Source: Pseudomonas uvaldensis | GTDB lineage: Bacteria > Pseudomonadota > Gammaproteobacteria > Pseudomonadales > Pseudomonadaceae | Direction: 5' to 3' | NCBI RefSeq assembly: GCF_021271205.1 | Contig: NZ_JAIWKS010000006.1 | Span: forward strand, 310,001 to 374,000 | Length of the DNA stretch: 64,000 nt | Shown: positions 35,388 to 43,823 of the stretch, one piece after another | Layout of the letters: each line of letters starts with the position of its first letter | Position numbering within the stretch: the stretch's first letter is position 1 | The notes under the pieces: model-generated | Databases searched by the model: none | Told to the model about the DNA's origin: nothing | What the model saw: the letters and a program-made list of their open reading frames with translations, nothing else | Program-made: the position numbers and the translations under genes

Positions 35388-37193
35388 ATGAGTGATGCAC
35401 CGCCCAAAGCGGAACAGGATTCCAGCCTGAAAATCTATTTTCGGCTGCTGGGATACGTCAAACCCTACGTGGGCATCTTTTTGCTGAGTATCGTGGGTTT
35501 CGTCATATTTGCTTCCACCCAACCCATGCTGGCCGGGATCCTCAAATATTTCGTCGATGGCTTGAGCAACCCCGATGCGGTGCTCTTTCCCAACGTGGCG
35601 TACCTCAAGGACTTGAAATTGCTGATGGCGGTGCCATTGCTGATCATCCTGATCGCCGCCTGGCAGGGCCTGGGGTCGTTCCTGGGGAACTACTACCTGG
35701 CCCGGGTTTCCCTGGGGCTGGTACACGACTTGCGGGTGGAGCTGTTCAACAAATTGCTGGTGCTGCCCAACCGCTATTTCGACACCCACAATTCGGGGCA
35801 TCTGATCTCCCGCATCACATTCAACGTGACCATGGTCACCGGTGCCGCCACCGATGCCATCAAGGTGGTAATCCGCGAAGGCCTCACCGTGGTGTTCCTC
35901 TTCGCTTACCTGGTCTGGATGAACTGGAAACTGACTCTGGTGATGCTGGCGATCCTGCCGCTGATCGCCTTCATGGTCAGCAATACCAGCAAGAAATTCC
36001 GTAAGCAGAGCAAAAAGATCCAGGTGGCCATGGGCGACGTGACGCACGTGGCGTCCGAAACCATCCAGGGCTACCGCGTCGTGCGCAGCTTCGGTGGCGA
36101 GGCCTACGAAGAGCAGCGCTTTGCCCAGGCCAGCCAGGGCAACACCGACAGGCAACTGCGCATGACCCGCACTGGCGCGGTCTATACGCCGATGCTGCAG
36201 TTGGTCATCTACACCGCCATGGCGGCCCTGATGTTCCTGGTGCTGTTCCTGCGCGGCGATGCGACGGCCGGCGATCTGGTGGCCTATATCACTGCCGCCG
36301 GCCTGCTGCCCAAGCCGATTCGCCAGCTTTCGGAAGTCAGCTCCACGATCCAGAAAGGCGTGGCTGGCGCCGAGAGCATTTTCGAACAACTGGACGTCGA
36401 ACCGGAAGTCGACAACGGCACGGTCGAGCAGGAGCGCGTCAGTGGTCGCCTCGATGTGCGCAACCTGAGCTTCACCTACCCCGGCGCCGAGCGCGAGGTG
36501 CTCAAGGACATCAGCTTTACCGCGGCCCCCGGACAGATGATTGCGCTGGTCGGTCGTTCGGGCAGCGGCAAGTCGACCCTGGCGAGCCTCATCCCGCGCT
36601 TCTATCACCATGAAATCGGCCAGATCCTGCTCGACGACGTGGAAATCGAAGACTATCGCCTGCGCAATCTGCGCCGGCATGTTGCCCAGGTAACCCAGCA
36701 TGTCACGCTGTTCAACGACACGGTGGCCAACAACATCGCCTACGGTGACCTGGCCGGCGCGCCCCGGGCCGACATCGAGAAAGCCGCCCGGGATGCCTAT
36801 GCCATGGACTTCATCGAGCAGTTGCCCCAAGGGCTGGATACCGAAGTCGGAGAGAACGGTGTGCTGCTCTCCGGCGGACAGCGCCAACGCCTGGCCATCG
36901 CCCGGGCATTGCTCAAGAACGCTCCGCTGTTGATTCTGGACGAGGCTACCTCGGCGCTGGACACCGAGTCCGAGCGGCATATCCAGGCCGCGCTGGATCA
37001 GGTGATGAAAGGTCGCACGACACTGGTCATTGCCCACCGCCTGTCGACTATTGAAAAGGCTGATCTGATTCTGGTGATGGACCAGGGCCGCATCGTCGAG
37101 CGTGGCACCCACGGCGAACTGCTCGCCCAGAATGGCTACTACGCGCGTCTTCACGCCATGGGCCTGGATGCGCCCGCCCAGGATATCGCCTGA
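35388..37193 (+). CDS. msbA: Lipid A-core flippase, ABC exporter MsbA
   Basis: A 601-residue homodimeric ABC exporter half, which moves lipid A-core from the cytoplasmic to the periplasmic leaflet. It has six N-terminal membrane helices (about 25-320) and a nucleotide-binding domain with Walker A GRSGSGKSTL, signature LSGGQRQRLAIARALL, Walker B LLILDEATSALD and the switch His in IAHRLST. ATG at 35388 chosen over an in-frame GTG at 35376, which is only two bases after the waaL stop. Follows waaL by 14 bases, so probably co-transcribed. Confidence 0.96.
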   Translation: MSDAPPKAEQDSSLKIYFRLLGYVKPYVGIFLLSIVGFVIFASTQPMLAGILKYFVDGLSNPDAVLFPNVAYLKDLKLLMAVPLLIILIAAWQGLGSFLGNYYLARVSLGLVHDLRVELFNKLLVLPNRYFDTHNSGHLISRITFNVTMVTGAATDAIKVVIREGLTVVFLFAYLVWMNWKLTLVMLAILPLIAFMVSNTSKKFRKQSKKIQVAMGDVTHVASETIQGYRVVRSFGGEAYEEQRFAQASQGNTDRQLRMTRTGAVYTPMLQLVIYTAMAALMFLVLFLRGDATAGDLVAYITAAGLLPKPIRQLSEVSSTIQKGVAGAESIFEQLDVEPEVDNGTVEQERVSGRLDVRNLSFTYPGAEREVLKDISFTAAPGQMIALVGRSGSGKSTLASLIPRFYHHEIGQILLDDVEIEDYRLRNLRRHVAQVTQHVTLFNDTVANNIAYGDLAGAPRADIEKAARDAYAMDFIEQLPQGLDTEVGENGVLLSGGQRQRLAIARALLKNAPLLILDEATSALDTESERHIQAALDQVMKGRTTLVIAHRLSTIEKADLILVMDQGRIVERGTHGELLAQNGYYARLHAMGLDAPAQDIA

Positions 37194-37231
37194 TACGGAG
37201 TGCTGGCCGCGCGACTACGGGAGACTGGCTT

Positions 37232-37840
37232 ATGGATGAGACGTCAAAGGTATCGATGCAACAGGCGCAGATCCGCCCCTGCGCGCTGGCGCTTACGCCC
37301 GGGGACCGGGCCACGCTGAAGTCTCAGCGCCCCTGTTGCATCTGGTTGACCGGGTTGTCGGGAGCCGGCAAGTCGACCCTGGCCAATGCGTTGGAAGTGC
37401 AGCTCAATCGGCAGGGCTTGCATACCAGTCTGCTTGATGGCGATAACCTGCGCCGGGGGCTGTGTCGGGACCTCGGAATGGACGATGAGGCCCGCAAGGA
37501 AAATGTCCGGCGCATTGCCGAAGTGGCACGGCTTATGGTCGATGCGGGCCTGATTGTCATCGTCGCGGCAATTTCGCCGTTCCGTGCCGATCGGGACGCG
37601 GCCCGGCGACTGTTTTCCCCGGACGAGTTCGTGGAAGTGTACGTGAGCACGCCTTTCGAGGTCTGCGCCGAGCGAGATCCCAAGGGGCTGTACCGCGAGG
37701 CGCGCGCTGGACGTATCAAGAATTTCACAGGGCTCGACAGTCCCTACGAAGCGCCCTTGGCGCCTGAATGCGAAATCAATACCTGCGAAGTGGAGTTGTC
37801 CCAGGCCTGTGACCGGCTTGCGGCCTTGCTGCCAACGTAA
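37232..37840 (+). CDS. cysC: Adenylylsulfate (APS) kinase
   Basis: A 202-residue APS kinase that makes PAPS, the sulfate donor. It has Walker A GLSGAGKSTLANALE, the DGDNLRRGL substrate loop, ARKENVRRIAEVARLM, and VYVSTPFEVCAERDPKGLY. The first 30 residues are an extension ahead of CCIWLTGLSGAGKS. APS kinase is usually fused to CysN in Pseudomonas; here a stand-alone gene lies between msbA and hldE in the LPS region. No sulfotransferase or cysDN gene is in the window, so a role in sulfating a surface glycan is only an inference. Confidence 0.93.
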   Translation: MDETSKVSMQQAQIRPCALALTPGDRATLKSQRPCCIWLTGLSGAGKSTLANALEVQLNRQGLHTSLLDGDNLRRGLCRDLGMDDEARKENVRRIAEVARLMVDAGLIVIVAAISPFRADRDAARRLFSPDEFVEVYVSTPFEVCAERDPKGLYREARAGRIKNFTGLDSPYEAPLAPECEINTCEVELSQACDRLAALLPT

Positions 37841-37931
37841 TTAAGGGAGCGGCTTGCGACTGCCATGGACGAGCCTATCTCCACCCTGTGCTAATATCGC
37901 GCCCCTGTTCATTTTGTATGTGGGATGCTCC

Positions 37932-39353
37932 ATGAAGTTGTCGATGCCGCGATTCGATCAAGCCCCTGTCCTGGTGGTCGGCGATGTCATGCTCGACCGC
38001 TATTGGCATGGCGGTACCTCACGGATTTCTCCCGAGGCACCGGTGCCGGTGGTCAAGGTCGAGCACATCGAGGATCGTCCCGGTGGCGCGGCCAACGTCG
38101 CGTTGAACATTGCCGCGCTCGGCGCCCCGGCCTCCCTGGTTGGCGTCACCGGCGACGACGAGGCCGCCGACAGCCTGGCCAATAGCCTCAAAGGCGCTGG
38201 CGTGCGGGCGAGATTCCAGCGCGTCGCGCATCAGCCGACTATCGTCAAGCTGCGGGTCATGAGCCGTCACCAGCAACTGCTGCGGATCGATTTCGAAGAA
38301 CCGTTCGCCACCGATCCCCTGGCCCTGGGGGCCGAGGTCGACCAGATGCTCGACGGCATCAAGGTGCTGGTGTTGTCCGACTACGGCAAAGGCGCGCTGA
38401 AAAATCATCAGGCGTTGATCCAGGCCGCCCGTGCCCGTGGTATTCCGGTACTGGCCGATCCCAAGGGCAAGGATTTTTCCATCTACCGTGGCGCGAGCCT
38501 GATCACGCCGAATCTCAGTGAGTTCGAAACCATCGTCGGCGGTTGTGTCGATGAGCATGAGCTGGTAAGCAAGGGCGCACAGTTGATGCAGGACCTGGAC
38601 CTCGGTGCGCTGCTCGTGACCCGTGGCGAGCATGGCATGACCCTGCTGCGTCCCGATCACCCGGCCTTGCACCTACCGGCTCGCGCTCGGGAAGTGTTCG
38701 ATGTGACGGGTGCTGGCGATACCGTGATTTCTACCCTGGCCGCGGCGATTGCCGCCGGCGAGGAACTGCCTCATGCAGTGGCCCTGGCGAACCTGGCGGC
38801 GGGCATCGTCGTCGGCAAGCTCGGTACGGCGGCCATCAGTGCCCCGGAACTGCGTCGCGCCATCCAGCGTGAAGAAGGCTCCGAGCGAGGCGTGCTCGGC
38901 CTGGAGCAGTTGCTGCTGGCGGTCGACGATGCGCGTGCCCATAACGAGACCATCGTGTTCACCAACGGCTGCTTCGACATCCTGCATGCCGGCCACGTGA
39001 CCTACCTCGAGCAGGCCAGGGCTCAGGGCGATCGCTTGATCGTTGCGGTCAATGACGATGCTTCCGTGAGCCGTCTCAAGGGGCCGGGGCGTCCGATCAA
39101 CAGCGTCGACCGACGCATGGCTGTCCTGGCCGGTCTTGGTGCAGTGGATTGGGTGATCAGCTTCAGCGAAGGCACACCGGAAAACCTGCTGCGCGAGGTC
39201 AAGCCGGATGTGCTGGTGAAAGGCGGCGACTACGGGATCGACCAGGTCGTGGGGGCGGACATCGTCACCGCGTACGGCGGTACCGTGAAAGTGCTGGGGT
39301 TGGTGGAAAACAGCTCGACGACCGCGATTGTGGAAAAAATCCGCAATAACTGA
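37932..39353 (+). CDS. hldE: Bifunctional heptose 7-phosphate kinase / heptose 1-phosphate adenylyltransferase
   Basis: A 473-residue bifunctional enzyme of the ADP-heptose pathway, feeding WaaC and WaaF. The N-terminal ribokinase-like domain (about 1-320) has VLVVGDVMLDRYWHGG and the anion-hole motif VTGAGDTVIS. The C-terminal nucleotidyltransferase (about 345-473) has VFTNGCFDILHAGHVTYLE (HxGH). Length equals E. coli HldE (477). Start at MKLSMPRFDQAP; upstream codons include a likely promoter sequence (TAATAT at 37892-37897). Confidence 0.97.
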   Translation: MKLSMPRFDQAPVLVVGDVMLDRYWHGGTSRISPEAPVPVVKVEHIEDRPGGAANVALNIAALGAPASLVGVTGDDEAADSLANSLKGAGVRARFQRVAHQPTIVKLRVMSRHQQLLRIDFEEPFATDPLALGAEVDQMLDGIKVLVLSDYGKGALKNHQALIQAARARGIPVLADPKGKDFSIYRGASLITPNLSEFETIVGGCVDEHELVSKGAQLMQDLDLGALLVTRGEHGMTLLRPDHPALHLPARAREVFDVTGAGDTVISTLAAAIAAGEELPHAVALANLAAGIVVGKLGTAAISAPELRRAIQREEGSERGVLGLEQLLLAVDDARAHNETIVFTNGCFDILHAGHVTYLEQARAQGDRLIVAVNDDASVSRLKGPGRPINSVDRRMAVLAGLGAVDWVISFSEGTPENLLREVKPDVLVKGGDYGIDQVVGADIVTAYGGTVKVLGLVENSSTTAIVEKIRNN

Positions 39354-39367
39354 AGTGCCCCGCAGAC

Positions 39368-39398
39368 GGATCGATGGGAGCGTGGCTCCCACTGATCC
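39368..39398. terminator. Hairpin between hldE and the convergent gene
   Basis: TGGGAGC (39375-39381) pairs with GCTCCCA (39385-39391) around a GTG loop, and the flanking GGATC (39368-39372) with GATCC (39394-39398). There is no strong U-tract, but its position between two convergent stop codons suits transcription termination. The GGGAGC/GCTCCC core recalls a decayed REP. Confidence 0.45.
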
Positions 39399-39404
39399 AT
39401 CCTT

Positions 39405-40370
39405 CTAACGGGCCGCCTTGCGCGGCACGATCTTCTTGAGCAATTGCCGGGCCTTGCCCTTCAATAGCGTCAGCCCGGACTCCTTGCCCACTGGCGTCAG
39501 CCCTTGCTGGCGCAGCCAGTCCTTCCAACGAATCCGTTCATCTCGCACCAGCCAGCCGTCCTGCCTGGCAAAACTTTCCGCCAGGTACAGCCCTCGGGTG
39601 CTGGCGGGATACAACTGGTCTTTTTTCAGGGTGTACAACTCGGGCAAGGGCTGTCCGTCGTGCAGTGGCATCAGGTAAAGATCGGGGCGCTTGCGATCCA
39701 GCCTCGCAACCAGTTGGTCGCCTTCCAGGCGCTCATCGACATGAAACAGGCTCAGCGACTTGGCTTCCCTGGGCACATCCAGGCGCAAATCGTAGATCAG
39801 CTGCAGCGATGCCGTTGGCAGATGCACATAGGCCCGTGGCCGCTCGATCAACTGCAGGTTGGCGCTACGCACCGGGCGCGCCGAACCGGACAGCGGGGCC
39901 AGGCGGAACGGCAAGGCTTCGCGATAATGCAAGGCGGCGGCGTAGGGGGCCGGCAGCCAAGTGTCGTTGAAGCGTCCGCCAAGCCAACCTTCGGGGGTTT
40001 CCAGGAGACACTCCTCCGCCACTTCCTGAATGGCGGTGAGCAGCGGCAGGTTCAGTTCGTGAGCCGGGACGTAGCCGGAAATCAGCTTGAGCACTACATC
40101 GCCGCGATCCTGCCGTCGCTGGCGCACCAGCACCCAATAATCACGGTTCTGCCAATGCAGGGTCAGACGCACCGAGACACCCAGGTTTGCCAACTCCAGG
40201 GAGAAGCGTTCGGCATCGGCGACCGTTACGGGACGGCGGCGTTGCAAAGTCTGGGCAAAGTTCAGCGGCATCCCGACGCTCTGGTACGTGAGGCCTTCGG
40301 GTGTCGCTTCGACGAACAGGGGCAGGGTCTTGAAGTTGCTGGGGTTTTTTCTGATAAGCGTACGCGGCAT
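39405..40370 (-). CDS. Uncharacterised protein with Nudix-like motif
   Basis: A 321-residue cytoplasmic protein found in pseudomonads, often labelled metal ABC transporter ATPase. That label does not fit: there is no Walker A (GxxxxGK[ST]), ABC signature or Walker B. What can be seen is a segment with PAHELNLPLLTAIQEVAEEC (about residues 100-119) that resembles a Nudix box (G-x5-E ... EVxEE) with two extra residues, and a very basic C-terminus (KGKARQLLKKIVPRKAAR). Function unknown. Start MPRTLIRKNPSNFKTLPLF agrees with the conserved N-terminus I remember. Convergent with hldE. Confidence 0.75.
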   Translation of the reverse strand: MPRTLIRKNPSNFKTLPLFVEATPEGLTYQSVGMPLNFAQTLQRRRPVTVADAERFSLELANLGVSVRLTLHWQNRDYWVLVRQRRQDRGDVVLKLISGYVPAHELNLPLLTAIQEVAEECLLETPEGWLGGRFNDTWLPAPYAAALHYREALPFRLAPLSGSARPVRSANLQLIERPRAYVHLPTASLQLIYDLRLDVPREAKSLSLFHVDERLEGDQLVARLDRKRPDLYLMPLHDGQPLPELYTLKKDQLYPASTRGLYLAESFARQDGWLVRDERIRWKDWLRQQGLTPVGKESGLTLLKGKARQLLKKIVPRKAAR

Positions 40371-40403
40371 GTCGGCTCCTGCTTCATACCGCGAAATGCG
40401 GTG

Positions 40404-41216
40404 TCAGTTTTCTCGTAGGACCGTGGCGACGGTCGCGACGTTATGGGCGAGGTGCAGCGGATTGATGGTGCCGACAATAGCACTGGCGACACCCGGATGC
40501 GCAAACAAGAGTTCGAAACTGGCGCGGACCGGATCCATCCCCGGGGTCAGGCAGACATGGCCGCTGGCCAATGCCTTTTTCACCAGGATCGCCTTGCCGT
40601 GATCGTTAGCGTAGTCAATGACCGCTTTCTCGCTGCGTTCGTTCAAGTTGTAAGTCACCATCGCGCAATCGCCTTGCTCCAGAGCCTTCAGGCCACCGTC
40701 GACGGTTTTGCCGGAAAAGCCGAAGCCACCGATCTTGCCCTCGCGCTTGAGGGCCGCGAGGGTCGGGTAGACCTCGCTGTCGTTGAGGATCGCCAGGTCG
40801 TTGCCATCGGAATGCACCAGTACCAGGTCGATGTAATCGGTTTCCAGGCGCTGGAGGCTGCGCTCCACCGAAAAGCGGGTGTGGGCGGCGCTGAAATCGT
40901 GGCGCGACTGACCGTTGCTGAACTCTTCGCCGACCTTGCTGACAATCACCCAGTCCTGGCGTTGGCCACGCAACAGTGGGCCGAGACGTTCTTCGCTGCG
41001 GCCGTAGGCCGGCGCGGTGTCGATCAGGTTGATGCCCAGGTCGCGCGCCAGTTTGAGCAACATGCGCGCTTCGTCATCATCGGGAATCCGGAAACCGTTG
41101 GGGTATTTGACGCCTTGATCGCGACCTAGCTTGACAGTGCCCAGGCCCAAGGGCGAAACCATCGGGCCACCATGGCCCAGCGGGCGGTGGAGATCGTGCA
41201 GGGTTGGCTGGCTCAT
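40404..41216 (-). CDS. Aldo/keto reductase
   Basis: A 270-residue NADPH-dependent aldo/keto reductase. Visible family features: GLGTVKLGRDQGVKYP near the N-terminus, the active-site DTAPAYGRSEERLGPLL (Asp and Tyr), the conserved DYIDLVLVHSDG, and a C-terminal cofactor region PGVASAIVGTINPLHLAHN. Length is slightly short of the usual 280-330. Substrate unknown. The start MSQPTLHDLHRP overlaps the stop of the FAD oxidoreductase by four bases (ATGA), so the two act as an operon (PA4991-PA4992 type). Confidence 0.87.
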   Translation of the reverse strand: MSQPTLHDLHRPLGHGGPMVSPLGLGTVKLGRDQGVKYPNGFRIPDDDEARMLLKLARDLGINLIDTAPAYGRSEERLGPLLRGQRQDWVIVSKVGEEFSNGQSRHDFSAAHTRFSVERSLQRLETDYIDLVLVHSDGNDLAILNDSEVYPTLAALKREGKIGGFGFSGKTVDGGLKALEQGDCAMVTYNLNERSEKAVIDYANDHGKAILVKKALASGHVCLTPGMDPVRASFELLFAHPGVASAIVGTINPLHLAHNVATVATVLREN

Positions 41217-42388
41217 GGCAGCAATTGCTCCCAGGCAGGTACGCCCATGGGTGGTTTCGGCAGGTCCGGCAGTGGGGCCGGATGGCTTGGCACGATGCCG
41301 TCTCGTTGCAGTGACGCGATCACCCGGTCGGCAAAATCCGGAGCCAGGGCCAGCTTGGTCGGCCAACCCACCAGCAGGCGGTTCTGCTCGGCCAGGAAGG
41401 CATTGTCCGGACGGGTCAAGCCCGATTGCAGTGGTTCGGCACGATCCACTCGCAGCGTGGCCCATTGCGCCGTGCTGAGATCGATCCAGGGCAGCAATTG
41501 ACCGAGCTCCTTCTGGGCCGTGGCGATTTGCGCGGCGGAGTCGCGGGCCACGCCATCGGCTTCGGCAATGTCGCCACCCAGGTACCAGACCCATTGGCCA
41601 TCAGCGGCCGGGTGCGTGGTGACCGTGATGCGTGGCTTGGGGCCGCCCCCGAGGCAGTGGGCGTAAAGTGGCTTGAGGCTGGGGCCCTTGACCAGGACCA
41701 TGTGCAGCGGCCGGCGCTGCATGGCCGGCTGATCGAGGCCCAGGGCGGCAAGCAGGTCGGCGGTGCCGGCCCCGGCGCTCAATACGATGCGTTGGGCGCG
41801 GATCTCACGGTCGTCAACCATCAGGCCCACCAGTTCGTCGCGTTCGCGCAGCGGTTCGATGCGCTGACCGGCGAGCAGTCCATCGCCGGCCAGTTCTGCC
41901 AGGCGCGCGATCAGGCTGGGGACATCCACCACCAGTTCGGCCAGGCGATAGACCTTGCCCTTGAAGCGTTTGTCCTGCAGGGCTTCGGGCAGTTGCTCGC
42001 CCTTGACCTGATCGACGCGCCCACGCACGGCCTTACTGGCAAAGAAGCTGGTGAGGTTGCCGGCCAGGGTGCCGGGCGACCACAGGTAATGGGCTTCCGA
42101 CAGCAGCCGCACGCCCGACAGGTCCAACTCGCCGTCGCCGCTCAGGGCTTGGCGCCAGCGGCGCGGCATGTCGGCGATAGCCTCCGAGGCGCCGGTCAGC
42201 GCGCCATGCAGCGCGTACTTGGCGCCGCCATGAATGATGCCCTGGGACTTGACGCTCTGCCCGCCACCCAGGCTGGCGCTTTCCACCAGTACAGTCGAGA
42301 AACCCTGGCGGCGCAGGCGTGCGTTCAGCCAGAGGCCGGCGACTCCGGCGCCGACTATCAGCACGTCGGTGGAAATAACGGATGGCAT
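41213..42388 (-). CDS. FAD-dependent oxidoreductase (DAO family)
   Basis: A 391-residue flavoprotein with an N-terminal Rossmann motif DVLIVGAGVAGLWLNARLRR (GxGxxG) and a second FAD-contact segment SLGGGQSVKSQGIIHGGAKY, as in D-amino-acid-oxidase-like enzymes such as glycerol-3-phosphate or glycine oxidases. The substrate is not evident. Start set at MPSVISTDVLIVG; ten upstream codons are in frame but unlike the family. First gene of the pair with the aldo/keto reductase. Confidence 0.83.
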   Translation of the reverse strand: MPSVISTDVLIVGAGVAGLWLNARLRRQGFSTVLVESASLGGGQSVKSQGIIHGGAKYALHGALTGASEAIADMPRRWRQALSGDGELDLSGVRLLSEAHYLWSPGTLAGNLTSFFASKAVRGRVDQVKGEQLPEALQDKRFKGKVYRLAELVVDVPSLIARLAELAGDGLLAGQRIEPLRERDELVGLMVDDREIRAQRIVLSAGAGTADLLAALGLDQPAMQRRPLHMVLVKGPSLKPLYAHCLGGGPKPRITVTTHPAADGQWVWYLGGDIAEADGVARDSAAQIATAQKELGQLLPWIDLSTAQWATLRVDRAEPLQSGLTRPDNAFLAEQNRLLVGWPTKLALAPDFADRVIASLQRDGIVPSHPAPLPDLPKPPMGVPAWEQLLP

Positions 42389-42409
42389 GCAGCGACCTCG
42401 GAGCGGATA

Positions 42410-42475
42410 AAGCTGCAAGTTTCAAGCTTCAAGCTTCAAGTTACAAGCCAGAGCGTCAGCCTGTGCTTGCAGCTT
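42410..42475. repeat. Heptamer repeats inside a 10-bp inverted repeat
   Basis: Four near-perfect heptamers TTCAAGC/TTCAAGC/TTCAAGT/TACAAGC run from 42421 to 42448. They are framed by a perfect inverted repeat, AAGCTGCAAG (42410-42419) and CTTGCAGCTT (42466-42475). It lies just past the stop of the SMR gene and may end its transcription, though there is no U-tract. Confidence 0.75.
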
Positions 42476-42807
42476 CAATGCCCTGCCGTTTTCGAAAAAA
42501 GCTGGATCACCACAACCCCCAACACAATCAGCGCCATTCCCAGCATCGCCGGCACGTCCAGCTTCTGCCCGTAGAGGAACAGGGCGGCGACACTGACCAT
42601 CACGATACCCAGCCCGGCCCAGACCGCATATGCCACGCCCACCGGAACGGTGCGCACCACCAGGGTGAGCATCCAGAAGGCGGTAGCGTACCCGACGATG
42701 ACCAGTAACAGCGGCAGCGGCGTGCTCAACCCTTTGATCGCTTTCATGGAAACGGTGGCAATCACTTCGGCGCAGATGGCGATGGCCAGGTAGTAGTAAG
42801 CGTTCAT
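42475..42807 (-). CDS. emrE: Small multidrug resistance (SMR) efflux protein, EmrE-type
   Basis: A 110-residue proton-coupled exporter with four membrane helices; works as an antiparallel dimer and expels cationic aromatic drugs. It has the essential Glu14 (AICAEVIA), Trp63 (YAVWAGLG) and Tyr60 of the EmrE binding site, and length equals E. coli EmrE (110). By position it is PA4990. Divergent from a LysR-type regulator 100 bases away, which is a plausible controller. Confidence 0.92.
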   Translation of the reverse strand: MNAYYYLAIAICAEVIATVSMKAIKGLSTPLPLLLVIVGYATAFWMLTLVVRTVPVGVAYAVWAGLGIVMVSVAALFLYGQKLDVPAMLGMALIVLGVVVIQLFSKTAGH

Positions 42808-42910
42808 GGGCGATTCCTCGTGGTCTGATGCGCTTTCGATGGGATCATTCTAGGGAACGCCCAGATGGGGTAAAGTCATTACCTATCTGTATTCGAGATG
42901 GGTTGGGGCA

Positions 42911-43801
42911 ATGAACGTTCAGTGGAACCTGGAGCAATTGCGGCTGTTTGTCGGCGCCGCCGAGAAGCGTTCGTTTTCGGCCGTGGCCCGGGATCAGCGC
43001 AAGGCCCAATCGGCTATCAGCAGCGCGATTGCCATGCTGGAAACCGACCTGGGGGTGAGCTTGTTCGAGCGCAGCAGCGGTCGTCAGCCAAAGCTCACCG
43101 AAGCCGGGGAGGCGCTGCTGGAAGAGGCGCGGGAAGTGCTGCGCCAGTGCGAGCGCCTCAATGGCCGGGCCCTGGCCCTGATGCGGGGACAGGAAGCACG
43201 GCTGCGCCTGGCCCAGGACGAAGCGATGCCTTACCAGCCGGTTATCGACAGCCTGGCGGCCCTGGCCGAGCGATTTCCCACCCTGGAAGTGCAACTGGCC
43301 AGCGCCGCCCAAGGTGATGTGGCGCGCAAACTCGTGGAGCGCCGTGCCGACCTTGGGCTGTTGTTTCGTCATGACCAGATTCCCGACGCGCTGGAGCGCC
43401 GAGTGCTGGGCAGTGTCGAGATGGTGACGGTGTGCGGGCGCGACCACCCCATGGCGGCGCTCGACTACGTCAGTTGCCTGGAAATGGCCCGGCACCGGCA
43501 GTTGCTCATGGCGACCCAGTCCAGTGTTTATCCCGGCAGCGAGCAGGCCAGCCCGCACGTCTGGCGCGCCGACAGTTTCTATGTCCTGGCCGAATGGTTG
43601 AGGAGTGGCCTGGGTTGGGCCTGGCTGCCACGCCACGTGGTGCAATACCCGGCGTATCAGGGAGAGATGATCGAACTCAACAGCGAATGGACCCCGCCGG
43701 CTCTGGTGGTGGAGCTGGTCTGGCGTCGCGACGAACCCCTGGGCCCGGCCGGACGCTGGCTGGCGGAACGTTTTGCCGTGCAGTTGCAGGCGATCGGCTG
43801 A
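42911..43801 (+). CDS. LysR family transcriptional regulator
   Basis: A 296-residue LysR regulator. The winged-helix domain covers about 1-62 (LEQLRLFVGAAEKRSFSAVA, then KAQSAISSAIAMLETDLGVS), followed by a linker helix and a periplasmic-binding-like effector domain from about 90. It is divergent from emrE with a 103-base intergenic gap that should hold its binding site (usually T-N11-A). The gap contains ATTCTAGGGAACGCC and GTAAAGTCATTACCTATC stretches, but I cannot point to a single clear operator. Effector unknown. Confidence 0.9.
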   Translation: MNVQWNLEQLRLFVGAAEKRSFSAVARDQRKAQSAISSAIAMLETDLGVSLFERSSGRQPKLTEAGEALLEEAREVLRQCERLNGRALALMRGQEARLRLAQDEAMPYQPVIDSLAALAERFPTLEVQLASAAQGDVARKLVERRADLGLLFRHDQIPDALERRVLGSVEMVTVCGRDHPMAALDYVSCLEMARHRQLLMATQSSVYPGSEQASPHVWRADSFYVLAEWLRSGLGWAWLPRHVVQYPAYQGEMIELNSEWTPPALVVELVWRRDEPLGPAGRWLAERFAVQLQAIG

Positions 43802-43823
43802 AAACCCGATAAACTCCGCCGCC

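Noticed and set aside
35370..37154. A 594-codon minus-strand frame opposite msbA
   Set aside because: Shadow frame; composition (Gln, His, Asp) typical of antisense to a GC-rich gene, while MsbA motifs are all present on the plus strand.
39405..40370. Metal ABC transporter ATPase identity
   Set aside because: No Walker A, Walker B or ABC signature is present.
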